Source: Oceanospirillum sp048264105
Lineage (GTDB): Bacteria > Pseudomonadota > Gammaproteobacteria > Pseudomonadales > Halomonadaceae
Length of the DNA stretch: 64,000 nt
Assembly: GCA_048264105.1 (NCBI GenBank)
Contig: JBLXDJ010000001.1
Location: forward strand, 248,001-312,000
Direction of reading: 5' to 3'
Shown: positions 1-8,217 of the stretch, in pieces
Numbering within the stretch: the first letter of the stretch is position 1
Layout: every line of letters begins with the position of its first letter
Notes under the pieces: model-generated
Told to the model about the DNA's origin: nothing
Seen by the model: the letters and a program-made list of their open reading frames with translations, nothing else
Database searches by the model: none
Made by a program: the position numbers and the translations under genes

Positions 1-1497
1 GGCAACGGTTACTGGCAGGGTGAGATCTGGAACCGCCGCAAAAATGGCGAGGTCTATCCTGAATGGCTGACGATTACCGGTATCTATGATGATGAGGGCG
101 AAATCGCCCAGTTTGCCGCTATTTTCAGCGATATTACCGACCGCAAGAAAGATGAAGAGCGCATCCGTCGTCTCGCCTTCTTTGATGATCTGACCGGTGT
201 CGCCAATCGCCGGCTGTTTCAGGATCGTCTTGAACAGGCGATCTCCAACGCCCAACGCCATCAGCACCGCTTAGCGGTCCTGTTCCTTGATCTGGATATG
301 TTCAAGCGCATTAACGATTCCCTTGGGCATGTGGTGGGTGATGAAGTCCTGAAAGTGGTTGCCGGTCGTCTGGCGCATACCGTGCGTGAAGGTGATTCTG
401 TTGCCCGTCTCGGCGGTGATGAATTTACCGTGATGGTGCCTGAGATTGAGTCGATGGATGGGCTGACTATTCTTGCACAGCGGATCAATGAATCGATCAG
501 CGAGCCTATTTCTATCGGCAGTCATGAGCTGTATATCTCCACCAGTATCGGTATCAGTATCTACCCGGATGACGGCTTAAGCTCTGAAGATCTGATCAAA
601 AATGCTGATGCGGCGATGTACCGTGTAAAAGCGGATGGCCGTGGCAGCTTCCATCGCTATACCGATTCCATGCATCATGATTCCGTACGCGAGCTGACCA
701 TTGAAACCCGCCTGCGTAAAGCGATTAAAGATCAGCTGTTTCAGGTGAAATATCAGCCGAAAATTGCACTGAATACGGGCAAACTGATCGGGTTTGAAGC
801 ACTGCTGCGCTGGCATGATAAGAGCAGTGGTCTGGTGGTTTCTCCGGCGGAATTTATTCCGGTGGCGGAGCGTCTGGGGCTGATTTCCAATCTTGGTGAA
901 TGGGTGCTTGAAGAGGTCTGTCGCGATCTGGTGAGCTGGCACGAATCCGGTCTCGATATCGTTCCGGTGGCGGTTAATATCTCGGTTCAGCAGCTGATGA
1001 AAGGTGATCTTGCGGCGACGGTTCGACGCATTGTGAAAAACACCGGAGTGAAAGCCAACTGGCTTGAGCTGGAGGTGACCGAGAGCTGCTTTATTCCTGA
1101 GCAGGCGGACCGCATTGCCGACATTCTCCATGCGCTGCGCATGCAGGGCGTCAGCATCTCCATTGATGATTTTGGCACCGGTTACTCCTCATTGAGTTAC
1201 CTGCGCCGTCTGCCGCTGGATGCCCTGAAAATCGACCGGACTTTTGTTATCGATGTCGCCCACAACGCCGATGATGCAAGACTGGCCTCGACCATTATTG
1301 CGATGGCAAAAGGCATGGGACTTAAGGTGATTGCCGAAGGCATTGAGAACAAAGAACAGCTGGGCTTTCTGCAAAGCCACGGCTGCCACGAAGGCCAGGG
1401 CTTTATGTTTGCCAAAGCCGAGTCCGCCCGACAGGTGCGTGAGTGGCTGGCGAACCAATGGAATCCACTGGAGAAGAGCCTTCAGCTTGAGGAATAA
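1..1497 (+). CDS. PAS-GGDEF-EAL cyclic-di-GMP signalling protein, 5' end missing
   Basis: The reading frame is open from the first base, so the N-terminus lies outside the window. The visible 498 residues begin with the end of a PAS/PAC sensor domain (about 1-50). A GGDEF domain follows (about 55-220) with an intact GGDEF signature encoded near 412-426, then an EAL domain (about 240-485) with an intact EAL triplet near 796-804 and the DDFGTGYSSL motif. Intact signatures in both catalytic domains suggest it could both make and degrade c-di-GMP, although such proteins often have one dominant activity. The stop lies inside a 23-bp tandem repeat. Confidence 0.95.
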   Translation, partial: GNGYWQGEIWNRRKNGEVYPEWLTITGIYDDEGEIAQFAAIFSDITDRKKDEERIRRLAFFDDLTGVANRRLFQDRLEQAISNAQRHQHRLAVLFLDLDMFKRINDSLGHVVGDEVLKVVAGRLAHTVREGDSVARLGGDEFTVMVPEIESMDGLTILAQRINESISEPISIGSHELYISTSIGISIYPDDGLSSEDLIKNADAAMYRVKADGRGSFHRYTDSMHHDSVRELTIETRLRKAIKDQLFQVKYQPKIALNTGKLIGFEALLRWHDKSSGLVVSPAEFIPVAERLGLISNLGEWVLEEVCRDLVSWHESGLDIVPVAVNISVQQLMKGDLAATVRRIVKNTGVKANWLELEVTESCFIPEQADRIADILHALRMQGVSISIDDFGTGYSSLSYLRRLPLDALKIDRTFVIDVAHNADDARLASTIIAMAKGMGLKVIAEGIENKEQLGFLQSHGCHEGQGFMFAKAESARQVREWLANQWNPLEKSLQLEE

Positions 1498-1592
1498 AGA
1501 GCCCTCAGCTCGAAGGGTATAAAGCCTTCAGCTCGAGGAATAAAGAGGCCTTCAGCTCGAAGCATAAAAGCCCTCCGCTTCAGCTCGAAAAA
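1478..1592 (+). repeat. Degenerate 23-bp tandem repeat spanning a gene end
   Basis: Five imperfect units begin near 1478, 1501, 1524, 1548 and 1570. The unit is close to gccttcagctcgaggaataa plus three bases. The first unit is the last codons and stop codon of the GGDEF-EAL gene; the later units are non-coding and keep a TAA-like core. Confidence 0.85.
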
Positions 1593-1606
1593 CTACACCA
1601 TAAACA

Positions 1607-1632
1607 CAAAAGCCGACATGATGTCGGCTTTT
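1607..1632. terminator. Bidirectional intrinsic terminator
   Basis: A perfect hairpin (AAAAGCCGACAT paired with ATGTCGGCTTTT) flanked by A and T runs lies between the convergent GGDEF-EAL and bioA genes and could serve both. Confidence 0.85.
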
Positions 1633-1660
1633 GTGATGTTAACGATGCTTATCAGCCCGT

Positions 1661-2923
1661 TTAGTTTTCGGTAAACCAGGCCTTCATCACATCGGTAATC
1701 TGCTTCAGCTGATCCGTCGTGATAATGTACGGAGGCATGGTGTACAGGTAGCGTCCGAAGGAGCGCAGCCAGACACCGTGCTTGATGGCAAAATCCTGAA
1801 CACCCTTAAGACTTTCAGCATCTTTCACTTCAATCACCGCCGTCGCACCCAGTACCCGGGTATCGAGCACCGCATCATGCTTAAAGTTGAGCAGTTCATC
1901 TTTGAGTAGCTGATTCAGCTGAGCGATCTTGCCCAGATAATCATCCCGCTCAAACACCTCAATGCTTTTCAGCGCCACCGCGCAGGCCAGCGGATTACCC
2001 ATAAAAGTTGGCCCATGCATAAAGGCTTTTCCGGCATCGTCATCCCAGAAGGCATTAAACACACGGTCGTTGGCGATAGTCGCCGCATGGCCGACATAGC
2101 CACCGGTCAGGCCCTTGCTCAGCACCATAATATCCGATGTAACTTCCGCGTATTCAGCCGCAAAGAGTTTGCCGGTGCGACCGAAGCCGGTCGCCACTTC
2201 GTCAAAGATAAACAGAATCTCAAACTCATCGCACAGCTTGCGGGCTTCCTGCAGATAAAGCGGGCTGTACATATTCAGACCGCCTGCGGCCTGCAGCAGA
2301 GGCTCGACCAGGAAACCGGCGATCTCTTCATGGTGCTGTTCAAATACCTTGCGCAGCTCGGCGATATCCGCCGCCACAGCTTCTGCCGGAGCATCAAAGG
2401 AAGCAGTAGGAGCGGGGGCAAAGTGATGTTTCGGCAGCAGACCGCTGAACAGACTGTGCATGCCCTCTTCCGGGTCGCAGACCGACATGCAGCCGGTGGT
2501 ATCACCGTGGTAAGCGCGCATCAGCGAGGCCATTTTGTATTTTTTGGTACGCCCCTGATTCTGCCAGAACTGCACCGCCATCTTCATGGCGACTTCCATG
2601 CCGACAGAGCCGCTGTCGCTGTAGAACACATGGTTCAGACCTTCCGGGGTGATCTCCACCAGCTTTTTCGCCAGATCCGCTGCTGGCTGGTTTTTCAGCC
2701 CGCCCAGCATGACGTGAGCCAGCTTGTCTGCCTGATCATGAATCGCCTGGGTGATGTCAGGATGACGGTAACCGTGGATCATGCACCACCAGGAGCAGGT
2801 GGCATCCAGCAGTTTCATACCGTTGGTAAATTGAATATAAGGCCCTTCACCGGTTTCGACTTCATAATTAACTTCCAGATGTTTCATCTGCGCGTAGGGA
2901 AACCAGAGACTCGTATCCTGCAT
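1661..2923 (-). CDS. bioA: Adenosylmethionine-8-amino-7-oxononanoate aminotransferase
   Basis: BioA is a cytoplasmic PLP enzyme that converts 7-keto-8-aminopelargonate to 7,8-diaminopelargonate in biotin synthesis, using S-adenosylmethionine as amino donor. The 420-residue length fits the family. Typical class III aminotransferase features are visible: the SWWCMIHGY segment near residue 45, the DEVATGFGRTG motif near 240, and the PLP lysine in LSKGLTGG near 270. The ATG has a good ribosome site (AAGGGTGAG) and sits just after a BirA-type operator, which predicts biotin repression. It is monocistronic here; no bioBFCD genes are in the window. Confidence 0.95.
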   Translation of the reverse strand: MQDTSLWFPYAQMKHLEVNYEVETGEGPYIQFTNGMKLLDATCSWWCMIHGYRHPDITQAIHDQADKLAHVMLGGLKNQPAADLAKKLVEITPEGLNHVFYSDSGSVGMEVAMKMAVQFWQNQGRTKKYKMASLMRAYHGDTTGCMSVCDPEEGMHSLFSGLLPKHHFAPAPTASFDAPAEAVAADIAELRKVFEQHHEEIAGFLVEPLLQAAGGLNMYSPLYLQEARKLCDEFEILFIFDEVATGFGRTGKLFAAEYAEVTSDIMVLSKGLTGGYVGHAATIANDRVFNAFWDDDAGKAFMHGPTFMGNPLACAVALKSIEVFERDDYLGKIAQLNQLLKDELLNFKHDAVLDTRVLGATAVIEVKDAESLKGVQDFAIKHGVWLRSFGRYLYTMPPYIITTDQLKQITDVMKAWFTEN

Positions 2924-2932
2924 AACTCACCC

Positions 2933-2965
2933 TTGTAAACCAAAATAATTACAATGAGTTTACCA
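2933..2965 (-). promoter_or_regulatory. BirA operator upstream of bioA
   Basis: TTGTAAACC (2933-2941), a 15-nt spacer and AGTTTACCA (2957-2965) match the known proteobacterial BirA box TTGTAAACC-N14/15-GGTTTACAA, with a perfect first half and two mismatches in the second. The site begins 10 bp before the bioA start codon, and the AT-rich spacer (2942-2956) could hold the promoter -10 element. Binding of BirA-biotinyl-AMP would block transcription. Confidence 0.8.
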
Positions 2966-3096
2966 GTTGAGTCTGAGAGGCGAAAGGCTGATAAGCCGCC
3001 CAAAGGATCAGGGAAGAGGCAAGCTGATCCGGGTCAGGGCTGAGAGTGAGCGAGAATAGAAGCGCAAGTCAGGAGGAGGGGAACCAGAGAGAGTCA

Positions 3097-3114
3097 ATGG
3101 CCGCTAGCGGCCAT
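3097..3114. repeat. 18-bp perfect palindrome over a stop codon
   Basis: ATGGCCGCTAGCGGCCAT is fully self-complementary and has the TAG stop of the minus-strand hydrolase gene at its centre. It has no adjoining T-run on the minus strand, so it is not a standard terminator. Confidence 0.7.
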
Positions 3115-3880
3115 CAAACTGATGCAGAAATTCCAGAATCGCACTGTTGACCGCTTCCGGTTGCTCCATCGGGCTGATATGGGCTGCTCCCTCGATCAGT
3201 GCATATTGTCCCTGATCCAGTTGATCCGCCAGAAATTCACCATACTTCGCCGGTGTCATCAGATCCTGATCCGAGCTGATCACCAGCGCCGGACAGGCGA
3301 TCTTGCTGATCTCATCCAGCCGGTCAAAGCTGTCGCAGCTGGCAAAATCGTTATAGACCGCATCGGTTTCGCTCTGCATCAGCAGCTCTGCAAACTGTTC
3401 GCTGACCTGATCGGCGGTATCACCACTGATCGCATTTCGGGTCAGGTGGCGGATAAAGGCAGGATAATCATCACGGATCTGTTGCAGTAGCTCCTGCTGA
3501 ACCCGCAGTTTAGCGCCGGTATTCACCAGAATCAGGCCATCCAGTTGCTTCGGATGACGCATGGCAAACTCAAGGCAGACCGCGCCGCCCATGCTGTGAC
3601 CCGCCATAATCAGCTGTGAGCTGTCCAGTTCTTCTGCAAGTTCGGCAAGGGTATCGGCGTAGTTGATGATCGACTGGTCGCCATCGTGATGGGCGCTCAG
3701 GGCGTGTCCCGGCAGATCCACCGCGATCATATTGGCGTGGTCTCTTAATCCGGTCATCTGCTCCTGCCATTGAGCGTGATTCAGACCCGCGCCATGAACC
3801 ATCAGCAGGGTTGGCAGGTTCTGGTTCAGAGGCCATTGACTGGACAGGTAGCCGAGTTCGTTAAAGTCCTGAGCAAACAT
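3104..3880 (-). CDS. Alpha/beta-fold hydrolase
   Basis: A soluble 258-residue alpha/beta hydrolase. The HGAGLNHAQW oxyanion segment (about residue 29), the GHSMGG nucleophile elbow (Ser near 97), an Asp in SSDQDLMTP (near 207) and a His in EGAAHISP (near 235) make up the usual triad. The substrate cannot be read from sequence. It lies upstream of bioA on the same strand with a separate BirA-controlled promoter between them. BioH-like pimeloyl-ACP esterase activity is conceivable, but the elbow is the generic GHSMGG rather than the GWSLGG of E. coli BioH. Confidence 0.85.
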   Translation of the reverse strand: MFAQDFNELGYLSSQWPLNQNLPTLLMVHGAGLNHAQWQEQMTGLRDHANMIAVDLPGHALSAHHDGDQSIINYADTLAELAEELDSSQLIMAGHSMGGAVCLEFAMRHPKQLDGLILVNTGAKLRVQQELLQQIRDDYPAFIRHLTRNAISGDTADQVSEQFAELLMQSETDAVYNDFASCDSFDRLDEISKIACPALVISSDQDLMTPAKYGEFLADQLDQGQYALIEGAAHISPMEQPEAVNSAILEFLHQFDGR

Positions 3881-4286
3881 AACGCATCCTTGTATAAAGC
3901 GGGACTGAAACAGCCCCTGAGCAACAGACAGATCAGACTAAACATAGACAAGAAATAATACAAATGCACAGTTTTGACGGATATCAAAGTGCTGCAGAAT
4001 TCCCTATAAATATCAGTGAATTGCTAACGGCTTGGCATAATGTTCTGGTACAACCTGCTCTGAAAACTGTCTATGACTGTTTTAGGGCTGGTTTAGGGTT
4101 GTGCTAAACCCGGTTCAGTCAGGTTATTTGGGGTTTTTTCCGATTACCGGTATAATAGCTGAGTAATTTAGTAGGTTAATGATCGTTTGGTTATTCCCGC
4201 CGTGGTGATTGCCCTTTTTTTCCGGGTGGGCGGGAGCTGATCAGACGGTCAGGTAACTTAAAATTTGACAATGTCAGGAGTGTTTT
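3881..4286 (+). promoter_or_regulatory. Intergenic promoter region for the flavodoxin gene
   Basis: This 406-bp gap between divergent genes has no ORF. A perfect TATAAT (4151-4156) sits 17 bp after TTGGGG (4128-4133), a plausible sigma70 promoter reading toward the flavodoxin gene. The remaining part would hold the promoter of the minus-strand hydrolase. Confidence 0.55.
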
Positions 4287-4754
4287 ATGGCCGCAATTAA
4301 GATTTTGGTAGGAACCGTATACGGTGGTTCACGGGACGTGGCCGATCACATTCAGCCGATGCTGGAAGCTAAAGGCTATGCTGTTGAAGTGACTGAAGAG
4401 CCCAGCATTGCGGATCTTGAGAACAAAGAGCTGGATGCGGTGCTGATCGCCTGCTCAACAACCGGTGCCGGTGATTTCCCGCCAAATTTTGATAAGTTCT
4501 ATCACACGCTGCATGAACAGGGCGCGGCGCTGTCACATCTGAAATACGGCATTATCTCTCTGGGCGACAGCTCTTATGATGAGACCTTCTGCGATGCGGG
4601 TAAAAAGATGGATGCGATACTGGCCGAGTACGGTGGCCAGCGTGTCGGTCGTCCTCTTGAGGTAGATGCGGCGGAGCACTTTGATGCCACAGAGCCAGCC
4701 GGTGACTGGATTGGTCGCTGGGCGGATCAGCTGCAACAGGCTGAGATCGCCTGA
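4287..4754 (+). CDS. mioC: Short-chain flavodoxin, MioC-like
   Basis: A 155-residue single-domain flavodoxin predicted to bind FMN. The phosphate loop is GTVYGGSRDVADHI (residues 9-22). The STTGAGDFPPNF and SLGDSSYDETFC segments are typical flavin-contacting loops of the MioC/flavodoxin-reductase family. E. coli MioC is reported to support biotin synthase activity in vitro, so its place about 1.4 kb from bioA is suggestive. The start has the ribosome site CAGGAG. It is monocistronic, with a strong terminator after it. Assignment to MioC rather than another short flavodoxin is an inference. Confidence 0.75.
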   Translation: MAAIKILVGTVYGGSRDVADHIQPMLEAKGYAVEVTEEPSIADLENKELDAVLIACSTTGAGDFPPNFDKFYHTLHEQGAALSHLKYGIISLGDSSYDETFCDAGKKMDAILAEYGGQRVGRPLEVDAAEHFDATEPAGDWIGRWADQLQQAEIA

Positions 4755-4780
4755 TCCTCGACCCATAACCGAATCCGAAA

Positions 4781-4824
4781 AAAGCCCCGGCAGATCGATG
4801 TGTGAAGTGATCTGCCGGGGCTTT
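4781..4824. terminator. Strong intrinsic terminator
   Basis: A 16-bp perfect stem (AAAGCCCCGGCAGATC with its complement) and a 12-nt loop ends in T-run sequence after the flavodoxin gene. The A-run on the other side lets it also serve the convergent cytochrome b561 gene. Confidence 0.9.
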
Positions 4825-4898
4825 TTCGTGTTTGGATGATGGCTTTCGGTTTTACATAGTGCCGATTAGTCTGCTGCCAATTTAACCGTATTGGCAGT

Positions 4899-5591
4899 TT
4901 AACCGTAGTGAGTGATCAGCCACCAGCCAAGGCCGGACAGTAAGGCCACCACGATCAGAAAGCGGATCGTCGGCAGCTCAGAGTGACGAATCGAATCGCT
5001 CAGGGATTCCGGCACCTTTTTAACACCTGTGATCATCGCCTGAATCAGACGCTCACGTTTGAAAGCATCATGGAATAGCACAGCCGCCAGATGCAGTACC
5101 ACCAGTGCGATCAGAAAGTCCGGCAGCATCAGGTGAATGTCCGTCAGCCAGTAGATCATATCGTCGCTGATATACGGCACCAGAGGGCCATCGATAAAGA
5201 TATCATCCGTCGTACCCAGACCGCTGATGCCCTGTGCCAGCAGAATAAGAATCAGGGCAACCACCATCCAGCCGCCCACGGGGTTGTGGCCGACATGATG
5301 AGAATCGCTGCGTACCGAGATCACATCCGGCACCGATTTCAGCGCCTTGATCGGGGAGCGGACAAAGTTGATAAAGCGGGCGTGGTGACTGCCAATAAAG
5401 CCCCAGATAATGCGGTAGATAATCAGCCCCAGCACGGTATAGCCCGCCAGCACATGATTATCCATCTGCACACCTTCGGTGCCGCTCCACCAGAGAAAGC
5501 CGATCAGCGCCACCAGTGCCCAGTGGAAAATACGAATACTGATATCCCAGACTTTAACTTTCTCTACCGGCGTGTCGCTTGATGATGACAT
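4899..5591 (-). CDS. Cytochrome b561-type membrane protein
   Basis: A 230-residue integral membrane protein of the cytochrome b561 / Ni-Fe hydrogenase-type b family (COG3658-like). Membrane helices are visible near 20-38, 48-66, 104-122, 148-172 and 208-228. Histidines in FHW (about 23), HVLAGY (about 46), IHLMLPD (about 153) and VVLHLAAVLFHD (about 166-173) are likely haem ligands. It probably passes electrons between quinol and periplasmic partners. It follows dsbD on the same strand 123 bp downstream, across a repeat region, so it may have its own promoter. Confidence 0.85.
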   Translation of the reverse strand: MSSSSDTPVEKVKVWDISIRIFHWALVALIGFLWWSGTEGVQMDNHVLAGYTVLGLIIYRIIWGFIGSHHARFINFVRSPIKALKSVPDVISVRSDSHHVGHNPVGGWMVVALILILLAQGISGLGTTDDIFIDGPLVPYISDDMIYWLTDIHLMLPDFLIALVVLHLAAVLFHDAFKRERLIQAMITGVKKVPESLSDSIRHSELPTIRFLIVVALLSGLGWWLITHYG

Positions 5592-5658
5592 GCTATCTCC
5601 TTTTCCTGATTCAGAATCTTGTGAACGTAATAACGTCTTAAACTGGATGGTGGCTTAT

Positions 5659-5731
5659 CTTGGGCTTTAAGAACCTTTGGCTTTAGGAACCTTGGGCTTT
5701 AAGAACCTTGTTGATTAGTACCCTTTGGCTT
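5659..5731 (-). repeat. Tandem repeat of the dsbD 3' end
   Basis: On the minus strand dsbD ends AAAGCCAAAGGGTACTAA. Three further degenerate copies of about 17 bp follow (for example AAAGCCAAAGGTTCTTAA), each keeping a stop-like TAA. Confidence 0.8.
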
Positions 5732-7985
5732 TCTTCAGGGCATCCAGCAGTGCATCTTTAGTCAGAATTTCACTCAGCAGAATGCCCTCCGGTGCGCCGG
5801 GGCCATAGACCGCATTAAAGGGAATCCCAAAGCGCTGATGCTGGTTGAGAAAATCACTAATGGTCGCATCAGGTCGTGTCCAGTCGCCCTGCATCGGCAG
5901 GATGCCTTCTGCTGACAAGGCCTGTTGAATCTCCGGGGTGTTAATCACAGCAACCTTATTGGCCACACAGGTGACGCACCAGCGGGCGGTGATATCGACA
6001 AAGACGACCTTATTGTCGGCAACATATTGCGGAATGCGATCCGGCTCAAAGGCGACCCAGTTCAGCTGATCTTCGCTGTCGGCATTGGCCGCCAGTGCAA
6101 AGCTCTGGTTTTCTGCCTGCGGGAAGAAGGCTATCAGTGCTAATGCCAGTACCGGCAGCAACCAGACGACGCGATGACGTTTAATCAGCAGCCACCAGAG
6201 CAGCCCCAGGCTTGCCACCGCGATAACGCCTGTCAGCACCACAAGATCGGACAGCACCCAGAACAGCCAGCCCGCCGTTAATAGCAGCCCAAGACCCAGA
6301 ACCCGTTTCAGCGTCAGCATCCAGCGTCCCGGTTTGGGCAGCTTGTACACCCATTCCGGTTTCAGGGTCATCAGCAGGTACGGTAAAGCAAGGCCGATGC
6401 CCAGGGTGATAAAGATCAGCAGCAGGGTCAGGTTGTCCTGAGAGAAGGCAAAGCCGATAGCGGTGCCTAAAAATGGCGCAGAGCAGGGGGTGGCCAGAAG
6501 GGTTGCCAGAGCACCCTGACCGAATGATCCGCTGAGTGAGTGGCTGTTCTCTGTTGGTTGCGAACCTAATCCCGCCGCCGCAGAGGGCAGCCGGAACTCA
6601 AACAGCCCCCACAGATTACCGGCGAAGATCACCACAATCAGTCCCAGCGCAGCAATAAAGAGCGGTTGCTGAAACTGGATGCCCCAGCCCACCGCCTGAC
6701 CACTGGCTTTCAGGGCGATCAGCACACCGGCCAGCAGGGCAAAGGAGCTGATAATGCCCGCAGCGGTCGCGATAAAGCTGCTGCGAATCTGAGTCGTACT
6801 CAGCTCGCTGTGTTTAATCAGATGCAGCATCTTAATCGACAACACCGGCAGCACACAGGGCATCAGGTTCAGAATCAGACCGCCTGCCAGTGCCATCAGC
6901 AGCATCAGCCATAAGGAGGGGGCAGAACCGGTGTCACTCAGAGCCGCACTGCCTTGATAACCGCTGACCGGCGTGCCCTGCAAGCGGGTTAAGGCTGCAT
7001 CAGCGCTTTGCCAGTTAAGGGGCAGTTCAAAATCACCCTGAGAGGTGCGGATCACCAGATTAGCGGCTTCATCAGCGCTTGGCATACGCTTACGCTGAAT
7101 CGGGAATTGCGCCCGCCAGAGCTGATCGCCGTTGTTCTGGGTTGCCGTTGGCGTGGCAATCACCGGCGCATCCAGTTCCGGCTCTGGCGACAGCTCCGGG
7201 AACAGATCCAGCAGCTGCATATTGGCGGGTAGCTGCAGCTGAATCTCCAGCAGCTTCTGTTGGCTATCCAGTTGGATGGTCGCTTGTTCAAGCCCTGCCT
7301 GTTCGGCACTGCGGGGAATACGACTGACATACTGGTTGATGCGGAATGCTGCATCGGCATCCAGCACACCGGAGTCTGCCTGATTCAGATCCGGCAGATC
7401 CGCTGCGGGTATCTCAGGTTTAAAGCTGACCGGAATACACAGCTCGCGGCAGATCAGAATGCGGGCATCCAGGGCGAGATTACCATTATCGGCTGTCGGT
7501 TTAAGGGCAATATCCAGCGGGAAGATCACCTTCTTTTCATAGCCGTACAGCTGCAGTCCCTGAAAATCCAGTCGCAGTGGGGCAGGGTAGTGCAGTTGAA
7601 TCGAATCAATATTGCCGGAGGTCGCTTTTACAACCGGCGGAATCCCCGCAGCACCGGGGGTGCGCCAGTAGGTTTTCCAGCCGTCATCCATCTGAATCTC
7701 AAGACCCGCTTTCAGAATCTTCTGATCGCCCTCTTCTTCCAGCGCCGCCACCAGAAGCCGTGCTTTGGCCTGAGGCGTTTCTGCCCAGTCACTTTCTGCT
7801 GCAAGCACCGGCAAGCTGAAAAGCGACGCAAGCAATAACAGGCAGGACAGAAGTGTGACCACCAGCGGTGCAGAAGCCTTTACCGGAACAGCAGATGTTG
7901 GGGCAGCAGATGAAGGAACAGAGGCCGCAGGTGACAGGTTTTGAGCTGACAGGTTGATAGATGACGAGGTAACAAGCGTGTTCAA
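5715..7985 (-). CDS. dsbD: Protein-disulfide reductase DsbD / ScsB type
   Basis: DsbD-family proteins carry electrons from cytoplasmic thioredoxin across the inner membrane to periplasmic thiol proteins. This 756-residue form has a signal-like segment (about 41-63) after an unusually long Ala/Ser/Pro N-terminus. A periplasmic domain with Cys179 and Cys183 (CRELC) follows. The membrane domain has the NLMPCVLPVLS cysteine near 378 and the TPCSAPF cysteine near 500. A C-terminal thioredoxin domain has WCVTC near 665. All three cysteine pairs are present. The CRELCIP pattern resembles ScsB-type proteins. The start is TTG with AGGA nearby; a later internal start would shorten the N-terminus. It lies between two cytochrome b-like genes. 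Confidence 0.9.
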   Translation of the reverse strand: MNTLVTSSSINLSAQNLSPAASVPSSAAPTSAVPVKASAPLVVTLLSCLLLLASLFSLPVLAAESDWAETPQAKARLLVAALEEEGDQKILKAGLEIQMDDGWKTYWRTPGAAGIPPVVKATSGNIDSIQLHYPAPLRLDFQGLQLYGYEKKVIFPLDIALKPTADNGNLALDARILICRELCIPVSFKPEIPAADLPDLNQADSGVLDADAAFRINQYVSRIPRSAEQAGLEQATIQLDSQQKLLEIQLQLPANMQLLDLFPELSPEPELDAPVIATPTATQNNGDQLWRAQFPIQRKRMPSADEAANLVIRTSQGDFELPLNWQSADAALTRLQGTPVSGYQGSAALSDTGSAPSLWLMLLMALAGGLILNLMPCVLPVLSIKMLHLIKHSELSTTQIRSSFIATAAGIISSFALLAGVLIALKASGQAVGWGIQFQQPLFIAALGLIVVIFAGNLWGLFEFRLPSAAAGLGSQPTENSHSLSGSFGQGALATLLATPCSAPFLGTAIGFAFSQDNLTLLLIFITLGIGLALPYLLMTLKPEWVYKLPKPGRWMLTLKRVLGLGLLLTAGWLFWVLSDLVVLTGVIAVASLGLLWWLLIKRHRVVWLLPVLALALIAFFPQAENQSFALAANADSEDQLNWVAFEPDRIPQYVADNKVVFVDITARWCVTCVANKVAVINTPEIQQALSAEGILPMQGDWTRPDATISDFLNQHQRFGIPFNAVYGPGAPEGILLSEILTKDALLDALKKAKGY

Positions 7986-8108
7986 AGCGAAATCCTGTGC
8001 AGAGGGCTGTTATTCGTTAACAAAAAGAAGCTGGCAAGGATACCAAAGCTGACGCTGCTGAGACATCACCTGAAAGGTCTGGTTCAGGGATTCATCGGGC
8101 GGTGTTCA

Positions 8109-8168
8109 GGCTTTATTGATCATATTCCGGTCTTATGATCAATAAAGCCCGGTTTAACCGGGCTTTAT
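8109..8168 (-). terminator. Two overlapping, mutually exclusive hairpins
   Basis: Hairpin A pairs GGCTTTATTGATCATA (8109-8124) with 8134-8149. Hairpin B pairs ATAAAGCCCGGTT (8142-8154) with 8156-8168. They share the AAAGCCC arm, so only one can form. They sit between the cytochrome b562-like gene and dsbD on the transcribed minus strand and could act as a terminator or attenuator. Confidence 0.7.
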
Positions 8169-8217
8169 GGGGATCAGCTCACCTCAGAAGGCGATCTGAA
8201 ACAGCGTGTCATCGCGC

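Noticed and set aside
2015..2938. A 307-codon open frame opposite bioA
   Set aside because: Shadow of bioA; no domain, and it runs across the BirA operator.
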